64,000 nucleotides of DNA from Alisma plantago-aquatica (lineage: Eukaryota > Streptophyta > Magnoliopsida > Alismatales > Alismataceae), in assembly GCA_963693085.1 (NCBI GenBank), contig OY856410.1:1330844804-1330908803 (forward strand), in the 5' to 3' direction. Made by a program: the position numbers and the translations under genes. Of the stretch, positions 23,673 through 33,983 are shown piece after piece. Under the pieces are notes generated by a model. The model worked only from the letters and a program-made list of their open reading frames with translations, did not search any database and was not told where the DNA came from. Numbering within the stretch: position 1 is the first letter of the stretch; each line of letters opens with the position of its first letter.

Positions 23673-23677
23673 GTTGG
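23673..23677. repeat. Target site duplication of element B, left copy (GTTGG)
   Basis: GTTGG directly before TGACCTTGGGG; identical to 38949-38953 after the LTR end TTATCA. Confidence 0.85.
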
Positions 23678-24360
23678 TGACCTTGGGGCCAGCATATCCA
23701 TTATTCCTTACTCAATGTGTAAACGTCTGGGTTTCACTGAATTGCTGCCTACGGCAATGACTATTCAACTAGCTGACTCCACCATAACCGCACCTCTGGG
23801 AATCATTGAAGACATTCCAGTAAGGATAGGCAAGGATGCCTATGTTCCATGCGATTATGTTATCATGGATATTAAAGAAAACTTGAGATACCTGATCATT
23901 TTTCGACAGACCTTTCCTCGCTACTGCCAGGGAGCTGATTGACGTCGAAGCTGGCACCATCATTCTTAGGCTCGGAAAAGAAGCAATTGAATTCTGAGTC
24001 CTTAATAGCATGAAAGGCCCTAGTTTCCAAGAGGAGGTTTTTCTTCTTGACGCAATACAACAAATGTCTCAGTTAAAAATATCCGAGCCTGCTGACGAAC
24101 TAGAAAATATCCTAATCAATCCGGATGTTGAATTCTCTACGAACGAACTAGTTCAACAGTGTCTGCAACATTTAGAAAAGGCCGAAGAAGCATCAACGAC
24201 CACTTTTGAAGAACTTAAAGTTGTTACCATTATAGAAGCAGTTGAGCCACCAAAAGCCCCTGAAATGAATACTTTACCCACAGGACTTAAACATGTTTTC
24301 TTAGATAAGGAAAAACTATGCCCGATCAGGAAGAAAAGCTTCTGGATGAGCTGAAGGAAG
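23678..24360 (+). pseudogene. Protease remnant, left arm of element B (truncated at the insertion end)
   Basis: Begins exactly at the insertion end with DLGASISIIPYSMCKRLGF, the active site of the aspartic protease; everything upstream (gag and the start of protease) is missing. It continues through VRIGKDAYVPCDYVIMDIKE. A frameshift near 23915 breaks it before the FLATA-like segment. The linker to RT follows (EEVFLLDAIQQMSQL at about 24040). Compare the right arm at 33984-34544, where the upstream residues are present. Confidence 0.8.
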
Positions 24361-24420
24361 CATAAAAAGGTCATTGGATATAAGATAACTGACCTAACGG
24401 GCATAAATCTAGCCCTGTGT

Positions 24421-26109
24421 ATGCACAAACTGCCAATGGTTGAAGAATTCAAGCCATCCCGTGAACATCAAAGAAAAATGAATCCTAATCTCAAGGAGGT
24501 GGTTTGCTTGGAGGTCCTCAAATTACTCAAAGATGGCATAATCTACCCTATCTCTGAATCCCAGTGGGTCAGCCCTGTCCAGGTTGTTCCAAAAAAAGGA
24601 GGTACTATCGTAGTGCTTAATGACAAAAACGAGTTAGTGCCCACTAGGACTGTAACAAGGTGGCGGATGTGTATTGACTATAGGAAGCTGAACAAAGCCA
24701 CGAGGAAAGACCACTACCCTCTACCCTTCCTTGATGAAGTCCTGGAATGCCTAGCTCATCAGAAATATTTTTGCTATCTCGATGGTTATTCCGGGTTTTA
24801 CCAAATACCCATACACCCGGAAGACCAGGAAAAAACTACCTTCACCTGTCCTTTTGGGACATATGCCTTTAGAAGAATGTCGTTCGGGTTGTGTAACGCA
24901 CCCGCTACTTTCCAACGGTGTATGTCTGCCATCTTCTCCGGTTTAACTGAATCCGTCATGGAAGTATTTATGGACGACTTCTCAGTTTATGGAGATTCCT
25001 TCGATAACTGTTTAATCAATCTTGGACAAGTTCTGCAACACTGCGAGGAAACGAACCTTATCCTAAATTGGGAGAAATGTCATTTCATGGTAACAGAAGG
25101 TGTCATCCTCGGGCACAGGGTGAGTGACAGTGGGATCGAGGTGGATAAAGAAAAAATTGATGTTATTTCGAAACTGTCGCCACCGAAAGATATAAAGGGA
25201 GTAAGAGCTTTCTTGGGTCATGCGGGGTTCTACAAAAGATTCATCAAAGATTTTTCGAAGATAGAAAAACACATGACCCAGCTTCTGACTAAAGATACTG
25301 AGTTCATATTCAATCAAGAATGTATGCAAAGCTTCTCCACCCTCAAGAATGCTTTAATCTCCGCGCCTATTCTAAGAGCCCCAGATTGGTCGCAGCCTTT
25401 TGAAATCATGTGCGACGCAAGTGATTACACTATAGGGGCTGTTTTAGGACAGCAAATTGGTAAGAAACCTTACGTCATCTACTATGCATCCAGAACGCTA
25501 GATGAAGCACAGAAAAACTATACTACCATAGAGAAAGAGTTTTTGGCTGTCATCTGTGCGTTCGAAAAATTTTGCTCATATCTGATTGGTTCTAAGATGA
25601 TTGTTTATACCGACCACTCCGCCATTCGATATCTGATTCAAAAGCAAGATGCCAAACCCAAGCTCATCCGCTGGGTGTTGATGCATCAGGAATTTGACCT
25701 GGAAATTAAGGATAAAAGTGGAGTGGAGAACATTGTAGCTGACCATCTCAGTCGTATCGAGGTTGAAGAAGAAGAAAAAATCCCTATCCGGGATTCTCTT
25801 CCAGACGACCAGCTTATGAAGGCCACCCATGGATTCCCTTGGTACGCAGATATCGTCAATTATCTAGCCACAGGGATTATCCACCCCTCTGCTTCCTACC
25901 ATGACAAAAGGAAGTTCCTTCATGACATAAAACAATATTATTGGGATGAACCCTACCTGTTTCACCTTTGTGCTGACGGACTTTTCTGTCGTTGTTTGCC
26001 AGAAGAAGAAATAACCCCAGTCCTTGAGCATTGCCATTCAGGACCCACGGGGGGGCACATGAGTGCTAAGAAAACAGCTATAACAGTTTTAGAATCTGGT
26101 TTCTTCTAG
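24421..26109 (+). CDS. pol: Reverse transcriptase-RNase H ORF, left arm of element B
   Basis: A 562-codon open frame, the longest in the window, and only a segment of a broken Gag-Pol polyprotein. RT copies element RNA into cDNA; RNase H removes the RNA. Visible: N-terminal RT ([20 protein letters not shown] near residue 100), [20 protein letters not shown] near 145, the catalytic [11 protein letters not shown] at 181-191, then [20 protein letters not shown]; RNase H from MCDASDY (Asp 332) through EKEFLAV and [11 protein letters not shown] (Asp about 398). The end contains the integrase zinc finger start ([10 protein letters not shown]). The frame stops at a TAG at 26107-26109 where relatives have Trp. 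The first Met is not a real start. FMDD and the surrounding residues are of Athila type. Confidence 0.85.
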   Translation: MHKLPMVEEFKPSREHQRKMNPNLKEVVCLEVLKLLKDGIIYPISESQWVSPVQVVPKKGGTIVVLNDKNELVPTRTVTRWRMCIDYRKLNKATRKDHYPLPFLDEVLECLAHQKYFCYLDGYSGFYQIPIHPEDQEKTTFTCPFGTYAFRRMSFGLCNAPATFQRCMSAIFSGLTESVMEVFMDDFSVYGDSFDNCLINLGQVLQHCEETNLILNWEKCHFMVTEGVILGHRVSDSGIEVDKEKIDVISKLSPPKDIKGVRAFLGHAGFYKRFIKDFSKIEKHMTQLLTKDTEFIFNQECMQSFSTLKNALISAPILRAPDWSQPFEIMCDASDYTIGAVLGQQIGKKPYVIYYASRTLDEAQKNYTTIEKEFLAVICAFEKFCSYLIGSKMIVYTDHSAIRYLIQKQDAKPKLIRWVLMHQEFDLEIKDKSGVENIVADHLSRIEVEEEEKIPIRDSLPDDQLMKATHGFPWYADIVNYLATGIIHPSASYHDKRKFLHDIKQYYWDEPYLFHLCADGLFCRCLPEEEITPVLEHCHSGPTGGHMSAKKTAITVLESGFF

Positions 26110-27130
26110 CCCACCATATCAAAGGATTCATATGATTTTGTGAAAGCTTGTAACAAATGCCAATTTTCTGGCAACATATCAAAAAGAGATGAAATGCCCC
26201 TCACTATGTGGCAGGAAATTGAGCTTTTTGATGTGTGGGGGTAGACTACATGGGCCCTTTCCCTTCATCCTATGGCTTCTCTTACATCTTGGTCGCGGTG
26301 GACTACATCTCAAAGTGGGTTGAAGATGTACCCACTGTGTCCAGCGATTCCAAGCATGTTATTAAATTGTTCAAAGATATTATTTTCCCAAGATTTGGAG
26401 TTCCGAGAACTGTCATATCAGATAGCGGGACCCATTTCTTGGAATGAAGTTTTGAAGCCTTACTGAAAAAGTACGAAGTCAATCACAAAGTCGCCATCCC
26501 TTACCATCCACAGACTAGTGGTCAGGTAGAGCTATCTAATAGACAATTAAAGGTAATTCTTGAAAAAACGGTGAACAGAAACCGCACTGATTGGTCCACC
26601 AAACTTCCCGATGCCCTTTGGGCATACCGAACTTCATATAAAACACCAATCGGAACAACCCCATTCCGTTTGGTGTATGGGAAGTCCTGTCATCTGCCAG
26701 TAGAGCTGGAACATAAAGCCTGGTGGGCCATCAAACAATTAAACTTCGATCTTAAAAGTGCAGGAGAGAATAGACAACTCTAGTTACAGGAGTTAGAAGA
26801 GCTCTGAATGACTGCCTATCACAGTGCCAGAATCTATAAGGAGAAAACAAAAATGTGCACGATGGTCATCTCAAGAGAAAAGATATCGCCGTTGGCGACA
26901 AAGTGCTCCTTTTGAACTCCAATCTCAAGTTATTTCCCGGAAAACATAGAACAAAATGGTCCGGGCCCTTCACTATAAAACATATTTACCCAACTGGAGC
27001 TGCCATTATTATAGACAACAACGGACGAGAAAGGACGGTCAATGGTCACTGTTTAAAAAGATACTACACTCCGGAAGACAAAATGCCAAGACAAACCATC
27101 GAAATCAAAGATGCTATACCAACAGTATAA
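26110..27130 (+). pseudogene. pol: Integrase remnant, left arm of element B
   Basis: Directly follows the RT-RNase H frame. The zinc finger is completed by KACNKCQF near 26146. The core holds [13 protein letters not shown] (first Asp) at 26237, [15 protein letters not shown] (second Asp) at 26390-26425, and [16 protein letters not shown] (Glu) at 26507-26550. The C-terminus has GDKVLLLNSNLKLFPGKHR at about 26890 and ends near 27130. Stops at 26240 (frame change), 26444 and 26780 and a frameshift near 26850 inactivate it. The catalytic Asp-Asp-Glu is still readable. Confidence 0.82.
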
Positions 27131-27156
27131 CTACATTACAGCTTCCTCGAGCCAGC

Positions 27157-27194
27157 GACGTTAAACCAAGGCGCTACTTGGGAGGCAACCCAAG
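27157..27194 (+). other. Conserved post-pol hairpin, left arm of element B
   Basis: GACGTTAAACC, GCGC, then CTTGGG-AGGCAA-CCCAAG (27177-27194), a perfect 6-bp stem with a 6-nt loop. It lies just after the end of pol and recurs in A, B right arm and E. Confidence 0.65.
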
Positions 27195-28408
27195 ATTTCA
27201 ACTTTTTCCTTTATTTCCTATTCTTTTATTTACCTTAGTTTTATCTTACGAAAATACAAAAAATCCACAACAAAAAAAAAACAAAAAACAAAAACAAAAA
27301 CAAAAACAAAAACAAAAAAACAAAAACAAATAACATTAAAATATATATATCAAAAAACAAACATAAAATAAATATAAAAACCTTTAAACCTTTACCCTTC
27401 CAAACGGTCCTGAAACCATTTGGGACCAAACGGTCTTGAAACCTGGTTACATTAGACAAGGGCGAGGTACCATTTTCTCCATCCCCTTTTTCTCCCTTCT
27501 CTGTTTTTACATATTTTCTTTTCTTCTTTTTCCTCTTTAACTTTCTTTTTAAAATAACCCTCTTAGTCCCCAAAAGTGAATAGCACTTAGACATTTTATG
27601 GCAATTTAATAATGTCCCTCCACTATTGATTTTCATGCTTTTGCTTCACTTCTTCATCTGACTCTCCACAGGTCAATATCAAGGCAGAAATAAGCCAGGC
27701 TCTCAAGGGTGAGAGGGGCACCAGGCAACTTCAAAATCAAGAAGCTCTGCAAGTGGACCAAAAACCAAATAAATGCATGTTGAAAAACTCTAAGAACAAC
27801 TTTCCTCTCTTCAAAATAAAAGAGGCTTGGCCGCCCAAAATAAATTCCCAAACAAAACCCCAAAACCCAAGCCTGCGAGTCTTTGAATAAAAGCCAGAGA
27901 GTTGAATAAAATTATGAGAGTTGTGCCTTAAATAAGGATCTATATAAAGAACCGATGAAGGTCTCACCCGGCCGGCACATTCAGCTGCCCTCACAAAGGC
28001 CGATGTGTCGTTCCCGGTAGTGAAACCCTAAGGTATCCAAATATATGAAAGGCTTATAAAGGACTCACTCGGCCGGTACATTCAGCTGCCCTCACAAAGG
28101 AAGATGTGTCGTGCCCGGTAGTGAGATCCTAAAAGCATAGACAACCCCTCCCCCACTTGAAGGGGGAGTTACACTTCAAGCCTTTAACCAACCCTCACAC
28201 CCTCTCTAGCTTCCAATAGGTCTTTCAGAGAGGTATAAAGCTGATTGGAGTCAACAACATGCACAAAATAAAGGTGGTCCCGATGCGAGCTATGAGTTAA
28301 GAATTGAAGCAAGAGTATGGAAATTCTAACTAAATAAAATCACCTCGCCATTACATGTCTCAGCTCTATCTAACTTGAGGACAAGCTAGACTCTAAGTTA
28401 GGGGGGGG
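27195..28408 (+). other. 3' untranslated region and polypurine tract, left arm of element B
   Basis: Holds a CAAAAA microsatellite (about 27270-27330). It also holds a tandem duplication of about 100 bp: 27964-28032 and 28066-28134 share CGGCCGG, ACATTCAGCTGCCCTCACAA and GATGTGTCGT. The end TTAGGGGGGGG (28398-28408) directly abuts the LTR start TGATAACC and is the polypurine tract that primes plus-strand DNA. No gene seen. Confidence 0.7.
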
Positions 28409-28593
28409 TGATAACCTCCAACTTTGATGATTATCTTAGTATTTTTCTTTAGTTTTTCGTACTCTTTTTAAATTAAATATATACATAATCCCTAAATTTT
28501 CCCTCTTATTATAAATATACTATCAGACTAACTTTTCCCGTTTATATATGCAGAAAAAACACAAAAAAATATCATAAAAGACTAACTCAGCCT

Positions 28594-29290
28594 CAAGACC
28601 GCATGGACTCAAACGGTCCTCAGACCGCATGAAGCCAAACGGTCCCGAGACCGCATGGAGTCAAACGGTCCCAAGACCGCATGAAGCCAAACGGTCTCGA
28701 GACCGCATGAAGCCAAACGGTCCTGAGACCGCATGGAGTCAAACGGTCATGAGACCGCATGGAGTCAAACGGTCCCAAGACCGCATGAAGCCAATCGGTC
28801 CCGAGACCGCATGGAGTCAAACGGTCCCAAGACCGCATGAAGCCAATCGGTCCCGAGACCGCATGGAGTCAAACGGTCCCAAGACCGCATGAAGCCAATC
28901 GGTCCCAAGACCGCACGGAGTCAAATGGTCCTAAGACCGTTTGGAGTCACACGGTCTCCAGACCGCATGAAGCCAACTGGTCCCGAGACCGCTTGGAGTC
29001 ACACGGTCTCAAGACCGCATGGAGTCACACGGTCTCAAGACCGCATGAAGCCAACCGGTCCCGAGACCGCATGAAGTCACACGGTCTCAAGACCGCATGG
29101 AGTCACATGGTCTCAAGACCGCATGAAGCCAACCGGTCCTGAGACCGCATGGAGTCACACGGTCTTGAGACCGCATGAATCCAAATGGTCCTGAGGTCCA
29201 AACAGTCCTAAGGTCCAAACGGTCCTAAGGTCCAAACGGTCCTGAGGTCCAAACGGTCTTGAGGTCCAAACGGTCACCAAACCGTTTGGA
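28594..29290 (+). repeat. Tandem array of 26-bp AGACCGCATG...AAACGGTC units upstream of the TATA box
   Basis: About 23 units of 26 bp alternate GACCGCATGAAGCCAAACGG and GACCGCATGGAGTCAAACGG types, then about six 17-bp GGTCCAAACGGTCCTAA units up to 29290, just 15 bp before the TATA box. Each unit contains an AACGG core and a CCG/CGG dyad. The right-arm LTR has about 21 units (38216-38765). Confidence 0.85.
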
Positions 29291-29615
29291 CTTCACTCAA
29301 GGCCTATAAATAAGACCCCAAGGGTCCTCAACCAGGCATCAAGTTTCAGACGTCCAAAGGTTGCCTCAATTACTCCAGAGTTCCTGCGACTTCCATCCTC
29401 TACCCTGGGGCTGCCGGTCTGAGACCCATACTCCATCTCGAAGCTGCTTTCTCTCTCTATGCCAAAGAAGGTGGGAAGAGGGAGATCTCGTCATCGCGCA
29501 ACCTGTGAAGCTGGTGGATCGTTTCTCTCTCTCTCTCCAAGGGGTTGACTTTCCTCTCTCCTTTATGGGGATGATGCACTCTCTCTCTCTTCTTGCCTCC
29601 TTCTTTGCCCTAGTC

Positions 29616-29662
29616 ATGAGCGAGTAGTCTCCTTCACTAGGGTGCAGGGAGTAGCCCCGCTA
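29616..29662 (+). promoter_or_regulatory. Minimal ORF followed by hairpin in LTR leader, element B left
   Basis: ATGAGCGAGTAG (Met-Ser-Glu-stop) at 29616-29627, about 300 nt after the TATA box. It is followed by a small GC stem (GGG-AGTAG-CCC, 29648-29658; perfect CGGGG/CCCCG in the other LTR at 37805-37819). The same pair occurs in element A. Confidence 0.45.
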
Positions 29663-30367
29663 CCCATGTTTTCATATCATGTAAATGTAATCCATAATTT
29701 GTAATATAGAGTTCTTATCTTTTCAGTTCGACATCAAATGTTTAATGAATGCATGTTGCTTGATCTCCAACTTGTGTTATCCTTTATCGTTTAGTATGAA
29801 TTGTCTACGTTTGTACTATTAGATTTGAAACTCATTTGTATGTTGGTTCTTGGTGCATGTATCCACCATGAATCTATTTCGGTATCTAGAAGTGTATCTC
29901 AAGAAGTGGAGTAAACTCACTATCATTTTTTGCACTTTCATACTATGAAATGGAATCAGTTGACGTATGAAAGTGCAACCTTGGTAAGTCGAGGAACACA
30001 CTTCGCGAGGGGAATGATGCAAAGTAAGTGACCATTTGTTCGGGAATGGTTGGCGTTGCAACATTCCCGCACTTCTCGTAGTTAGCTCTCCGAAAGGAAA
30101 GCTAAGTCTACAAAGATACTAACTGACTAGACTCTTTTTGCAGGTTATGTTTTGCTTTGCATGTGTTGATCCATGTGTAGTGGCGGTGAAAAACCAATCA
30201 CACCGTAGTGACTTTTATCATAGTTTAACTCCTTAGATTTACTTGCTTTCTTTACTTTGCATGTTCTTAGTTTAAAACAACAAAACCAAAATTTCGATTT
30301 AAGTGCCTACTATTAAGTGACTAAGTGAAACTCCAACGCTTTCCATCTTGTTGCTTGCAACAAGACC

Positions 30368-30410
30368 GTTGTCCCGTGGATTCGACCCTTAACTATACTA
30401 CGATAAGACT
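30368..30410 (-). promoter_or_regulatory. tRNA-Asp-like U5 segment, central LTR of B
   Basis: Reverse complement reads GTCTTATCG, TAGTATAGTTAAGG, GGGTCGAATCC and GGGACAACGG. It is on the strand opposite to element transcription, as in every other copy. Confidence 0.6.
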
Positions 30411-30537
30411 TCCACGTATCTTAGCATACGTGGGTGGAGTTCTCTATCTAGTATAAGCAAGGCTAAACCTAAGGATTTAGCATCTTTACGATTTTTAGTG
30501 GTGCACGCAATTCCACGTAAGTGGTAGCTCCATCAAA

Positions 30538-30569
30538 AATTGTTTTTTTTTTCTTTTTTTTTTTGGTGC
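30538..30569. other. Joint between the two arms of element B
   Basis: Reads AAAATTG, then T10-C-T12, then GGTGC. The normal sequence after the LTR at the primer site of B is AAAATTGGTGCC, so the joint looks like LTR plus the first bases of the primer site (complement of the tRNA CCA end), split by a T tract. GGTGC abuts ACC of the opposing LTR fragment. Confidence 0.6.
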
Positions 30570-30797
30570 ACCACTTACGTGGAATTGCGTGCACCACTAA
30601 AAATCCTAAAGATGGTAAATCCTTAGGTTTAGCCTTGCTTATACTAGATAGAGAACTCCACCCACATATGCTAAGATACATGGAAGTCTTATCGCAGTAT
30701 AGTTAAGGGTCGAATCCACGGGACAACGGTCTTGTTGCAAGCAACAAGATGGAAAACGTTGCAGTTTCACTTAGTCACTTAATAGTAGGCACTTAAA
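30570..30797 (-). repeat. LTR fragment (U5 end) of right arm of element B
   Basis: Matches the last 220 bases of the LTR (36940-37168), lacking its final dozen bases. At 30797 it switches into A/T-rich sequence of the internal 3' UTR, so about 1.1 kb of UTR and 1.9 kb of LTR are missing compared with the left arm. Carries the tRNA-Asp-like segment at 30686-30729. Confidence 0.8.
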
Positions 30798-30984
30798 CGA
30801 TATTTTTATTTATTTTTTATTTTTTATTGTTTTGTTTTGGTTATGTGGATTTTTTTTTGTATTTTCGTAAGATAAAACTAAGGTAAATAAAAGAACGGGA
30901 AATAAAGGAAAAAGTTGAAATCTTGGGTTGCCTCCCAAGTAGCGCCTTGGTTTAACGTCGCTGGCTCGACGAAGTTGTAATGTA
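30798..30984 (-). other. Shortened 3' UTR with post-pol hairpin, right arm of element B
   Basis: Hairpin at 30922-30939 (CTTGGG loop CCCAAG). The A-rich stretch (plus-strand T-rich, 30800-30860) corresponds to the CAAAAA microsatellite of the left arm and runs directly into the LTR fragment. Confidence 0.65.
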
Positions 30985-32140
30985 ATTATGATGTTGGTAT
31001 AGCATCTTTGATTTTGATGGTTTGTCTTGGCATTTTGTATTCCGGAGTGTAGTATCTTTTTAAACGGTGACTGTTGACCGTTCTTTCTCCTCCGTTGTTG
31101 TCTATAATAATGGCAGCTCCAGTTGGGTAAATATGTTTTATAGTGAAGGGCCCAGACCATTTTGTTCTAAGTTTTCCGGGAAATAACTTGAGCTTGGAGA
31201 TGAAAAGGAGCACTTTGTCGCCAACAGCGATATCTTTTCTCTTGAGAAGACCATCGTGCCGCATTTTTGTTTGCTCCTTATAGATTCTGGCACTGTGATA
31301 GGCAATCATTCAGAGCTCTTCTAACTCCTGCAACTGGAGTTGTCTATTCTCTCCTGCACTTTTAAGATCGAAGTTTAATTATTTGATGGCCCACCAGGCT
31401 TTATGTTCCAGCTCTACTGGCAGATGACAGGACTTCCCGTACACCAAACGGAACGGGATTGTTCCGATTGGTGTTTTATATGCAGTTCGGTATGCCCAAA
31501 GGGCATCAGGAAGTTTGGTGGACCAATCAGTGCGGTTTCTGTTCACCGTTTTTTCAAGAATTGCCTTTAATTGTCTATTAGATACCTCTACCTGACCACT
31601 AGTCTGTGGATGGTAAGGTGTGGCAACTTTTTAATTGACTCCGTACTTTTTCAGTAAGGCTTCAAAACTTCATTCCAAGAAATGGGTCCCACCATCTGAT
31701 ATGACAGTTCTCAGAACTCCAAATCTTGGGAAAATAATATCTTTGAACAATTTAATAACGGGCTTGGAATCGCTGGACACAGTGGGTACAACTTCAACCC
31801 ACTTTGAGACATAGTCCACCGAGACCAAGATGTAAGAGAAGCCATAGGATGAAGGGAAAGGGCCCATGTAGTCTACCCCCACACATCAAAAAGCTCAATT
31901 TCCTACCACATAGTGAGGGGCATTTCATCTCTTTTTGATATGTTGCCAAAAAATTGGCATTTTTTACAAGCTTTCACAAAATCGTATGAATCCTTTGATA
32001 TGGTGGGCCAGAAGAAACCATATTGTAAAACTTTTATATTTGTTTTCTTAGCACTCATGTGCCCCCCGTGGGTCCTGAATGGCAATGCTCAAGGACCGGG
32101 GTTATTTCTTCTTCTGGCAAACAACGACGAAAAAGTCCGT
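30985..32140 (-). pseudogene. pol: Integrase remnant, right arm of element B
   Basis: Minus-strand pieces in order: zinc finger [23 protein letters not shown] and KACKKCQF (32060-31950), [18 protein letters not shown] (31880), [19 protein letters not shown] (31740-31690) with the second catalytic Asp, the SGQVE-SNRQLK Glu segment (31590), then GDKVLLFISKLKLFPGKLR (31220). Stops and frameshifts occur at several places, at positions different from those in the left arm, so the arms decayed independently after insertion. Confidence 0.8.
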
Positions 32141-33720
32141 CAGCACAAAGGTGAAACAGGTAGGGTTCATCCCAATAATATTGTTTTATGTCATGAATGA
32201 ACTTCCTTTTATCATGGTAGGAAGCAGAGGGGTGGATAATCCCTATGGCTAGATAATTGACGATATCTGCGTACCAAGGGAATCCATGGGTGGCTTTCAT
32301 AAGCTGGTCGTCTGGAAGAGAATCCCCGATAGGGATTTTGTCTTCTTCTTCAACCTCGATAAGGCTGAGATGGTCAGCTACAACATTCTCCACTCCACTT
32401 TTATCCTTAATTTCCAGGTCGAACTCCTGAAGCATCAGCACCCAGCGGATGAGCCTGGGTTTGGCATCTTGCTTTTAAATCAGATATCGAATGGCGGAGT
32501 GGTCGGTATAAACAATGACCTTAGAACCAATCAGATATGAGCGAAATTTTTCGAACGCATAGATGACAGCCAAAAACTCTTTCTCTGTGGTAGTATAGTT
32601 TTTCTGTGCTTCATCTTGCGTTTTGGATGCGTAGTAGATGACGTAAGGTTTCTTACCAATTCCCTGTCCTAAAACAGCCCCTATAGCATAATCACTTGCG
32701 TCGCACATGATTTCAAAAGGCTGTGACCAATCTGGGGCTCTTAGAATAGGCGCGGAGATTAAAGCATTCTTGAGGGTGAAGAAGCTTTGCATACATTCTT
32801 GATTGAATATGAACTCAATATATTTAACCAGAAGCTGGGTCATGGGTTTTGCTATCTTCGAAAAATCTTTGATGAATCTTCTGTAGGACCCCGCATGACC
32901 CAAGAAAGCTCTTACTCCCTTTATATCTTTCGGTGGTGACAATTTCGAAATAACATCAATTTTTGCTTTATCCACCTCGATCCCCCTGTCACTCACCCTG
33001 TGCCTGAGGACGACACCTTTTGTTACCATGAAATGGCATTTCTCCCAATTCAGGATAAGGTTCGTTTCCTCACAGCGTTGCAGAACTTGTCCAAGATTGA
33101 TTAAACAGTTATCGAAGGAATCTCCGTAAACTGAGAAGTCATCCATAAATACTTCCATGACGGATTCAGTTAAACCGGAGAAGATGGCAAACATACACCG
33201 TTGGAAAGTAGCGGGTGCGTTACACAACTCGAACGACATTCTTCTAAAGGCATATGTCCCAAAAGGACAGGTGAAGGTAGTTTTTTCCTGGTCTTCCGGG
33301 TGTATGGGTATTTGGTGAAACCCGGAATAAACCATCGAGATAGAAAAAATATTTCTGATGAGCTAGGTGTTCTAGGACTTCATCAAGGAAGGGTAGATGG
33401 TAGTGGTCTTTCCTCGTGGCTTTGTTCAGCTTCCTATAGTCAATACACATCTGCCACCCTATTACAGTCCTGGTGGGCACTAACTCATTTTTGTCATTAA
33501 GAACTACAGTAGTACCTCCTTTTTTTGGAACAACCTAGACAGGGATGACACACTAGGAGTCAGAGATAGGGTAGATTATGCCAGCTTTGAGTAATTTGAG
33601 GACCTCCAGGCAAACCACCTCCTTGAGATTAGGATTCAGTTTTCTTTGATGTTCATGGGATGGCTTGAATTCTTCAACCATTGGAAGTCTGTGCATACAC
33701 AGGGCTGGATTTATGCTCGT
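32141..33720 (-). pseudogene. pol: Reverse transcriptase-RNase H remnant, right arm of element B
   Basis: The largest open piece is 286 codons (32475-33335) with [20 protein letters not shown], the catalytic [11 protein letters not shown] (near 33140) and RNase H ([33 protein letters not shown]). A frameshift near 33330 separates it from the N-terminal RT piece (33244-33480, [15 protein letters not shown]). The frame breaks again at 32475 before [15 protein letters not shown]. It is over 90% like the left-arm enzyme by eye. Confidence 0.82.
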
Positions 33721-33983
33721 TAGGTCAGTTATCTTATATCCAATGACCTTTTATTCTTCTTCAGCTCATCCAGAAGCTTTTCTTCCTGATCTTCTGTAAG
33801 GGTAGAGCTGATGATGACCAGGCATAGTTTTTCCTTATCTAAGAAAACATGTTTAAGTCATGTGGGTAAAGTCTTCATTTTAGGGGCTTTTGGTGGCTCA
33901 GTTGCTTCTATAATGGTAACAACTTTAAGTTCTTCAAAAGTGGCCATTGATGCTTCTTCAGTCTTTTCTAAATGTTGCAGACA

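Larger units (their letters stand above)
28409..30537 (+). repeat. Full LTR of element B, plus orientation (central LTR)
   Basis: Starts TGATAACCTCC and ends GCTCCATCA. It is the reverse complement of 36930-38948 with about 110 bp more, mainly from array length. A TATA box TATAAATAA lies at 29305-29313. The LTR is followed not by genomic DNA but by AAAATTG, the bases that follow a 5' LTR at the primer site (see 30538-30569). Confidence 0.9.

Noticed and set aside
27241..27636. 131-codon minus-strand frame with long Phe/Leu runs
   Set aside because: Translation of the CAAAAA microsatellite in antisense; low complexity, no homolog pattern.
28620..29142. Open frames of 61-101 codons on both strands in the array, repeated at 38335-38748
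   Set aside because: They arise because a 26-bp unit without stops repeats; the peptides are periodic and occur on both strands.
28594..29290. Regular 26-bp repeats resembling a CRISPR array or a satellite
   Set aside because: There are no unique spacers; whole units repeat head to tail, and the array is part of a plant LTR present in two orientations.
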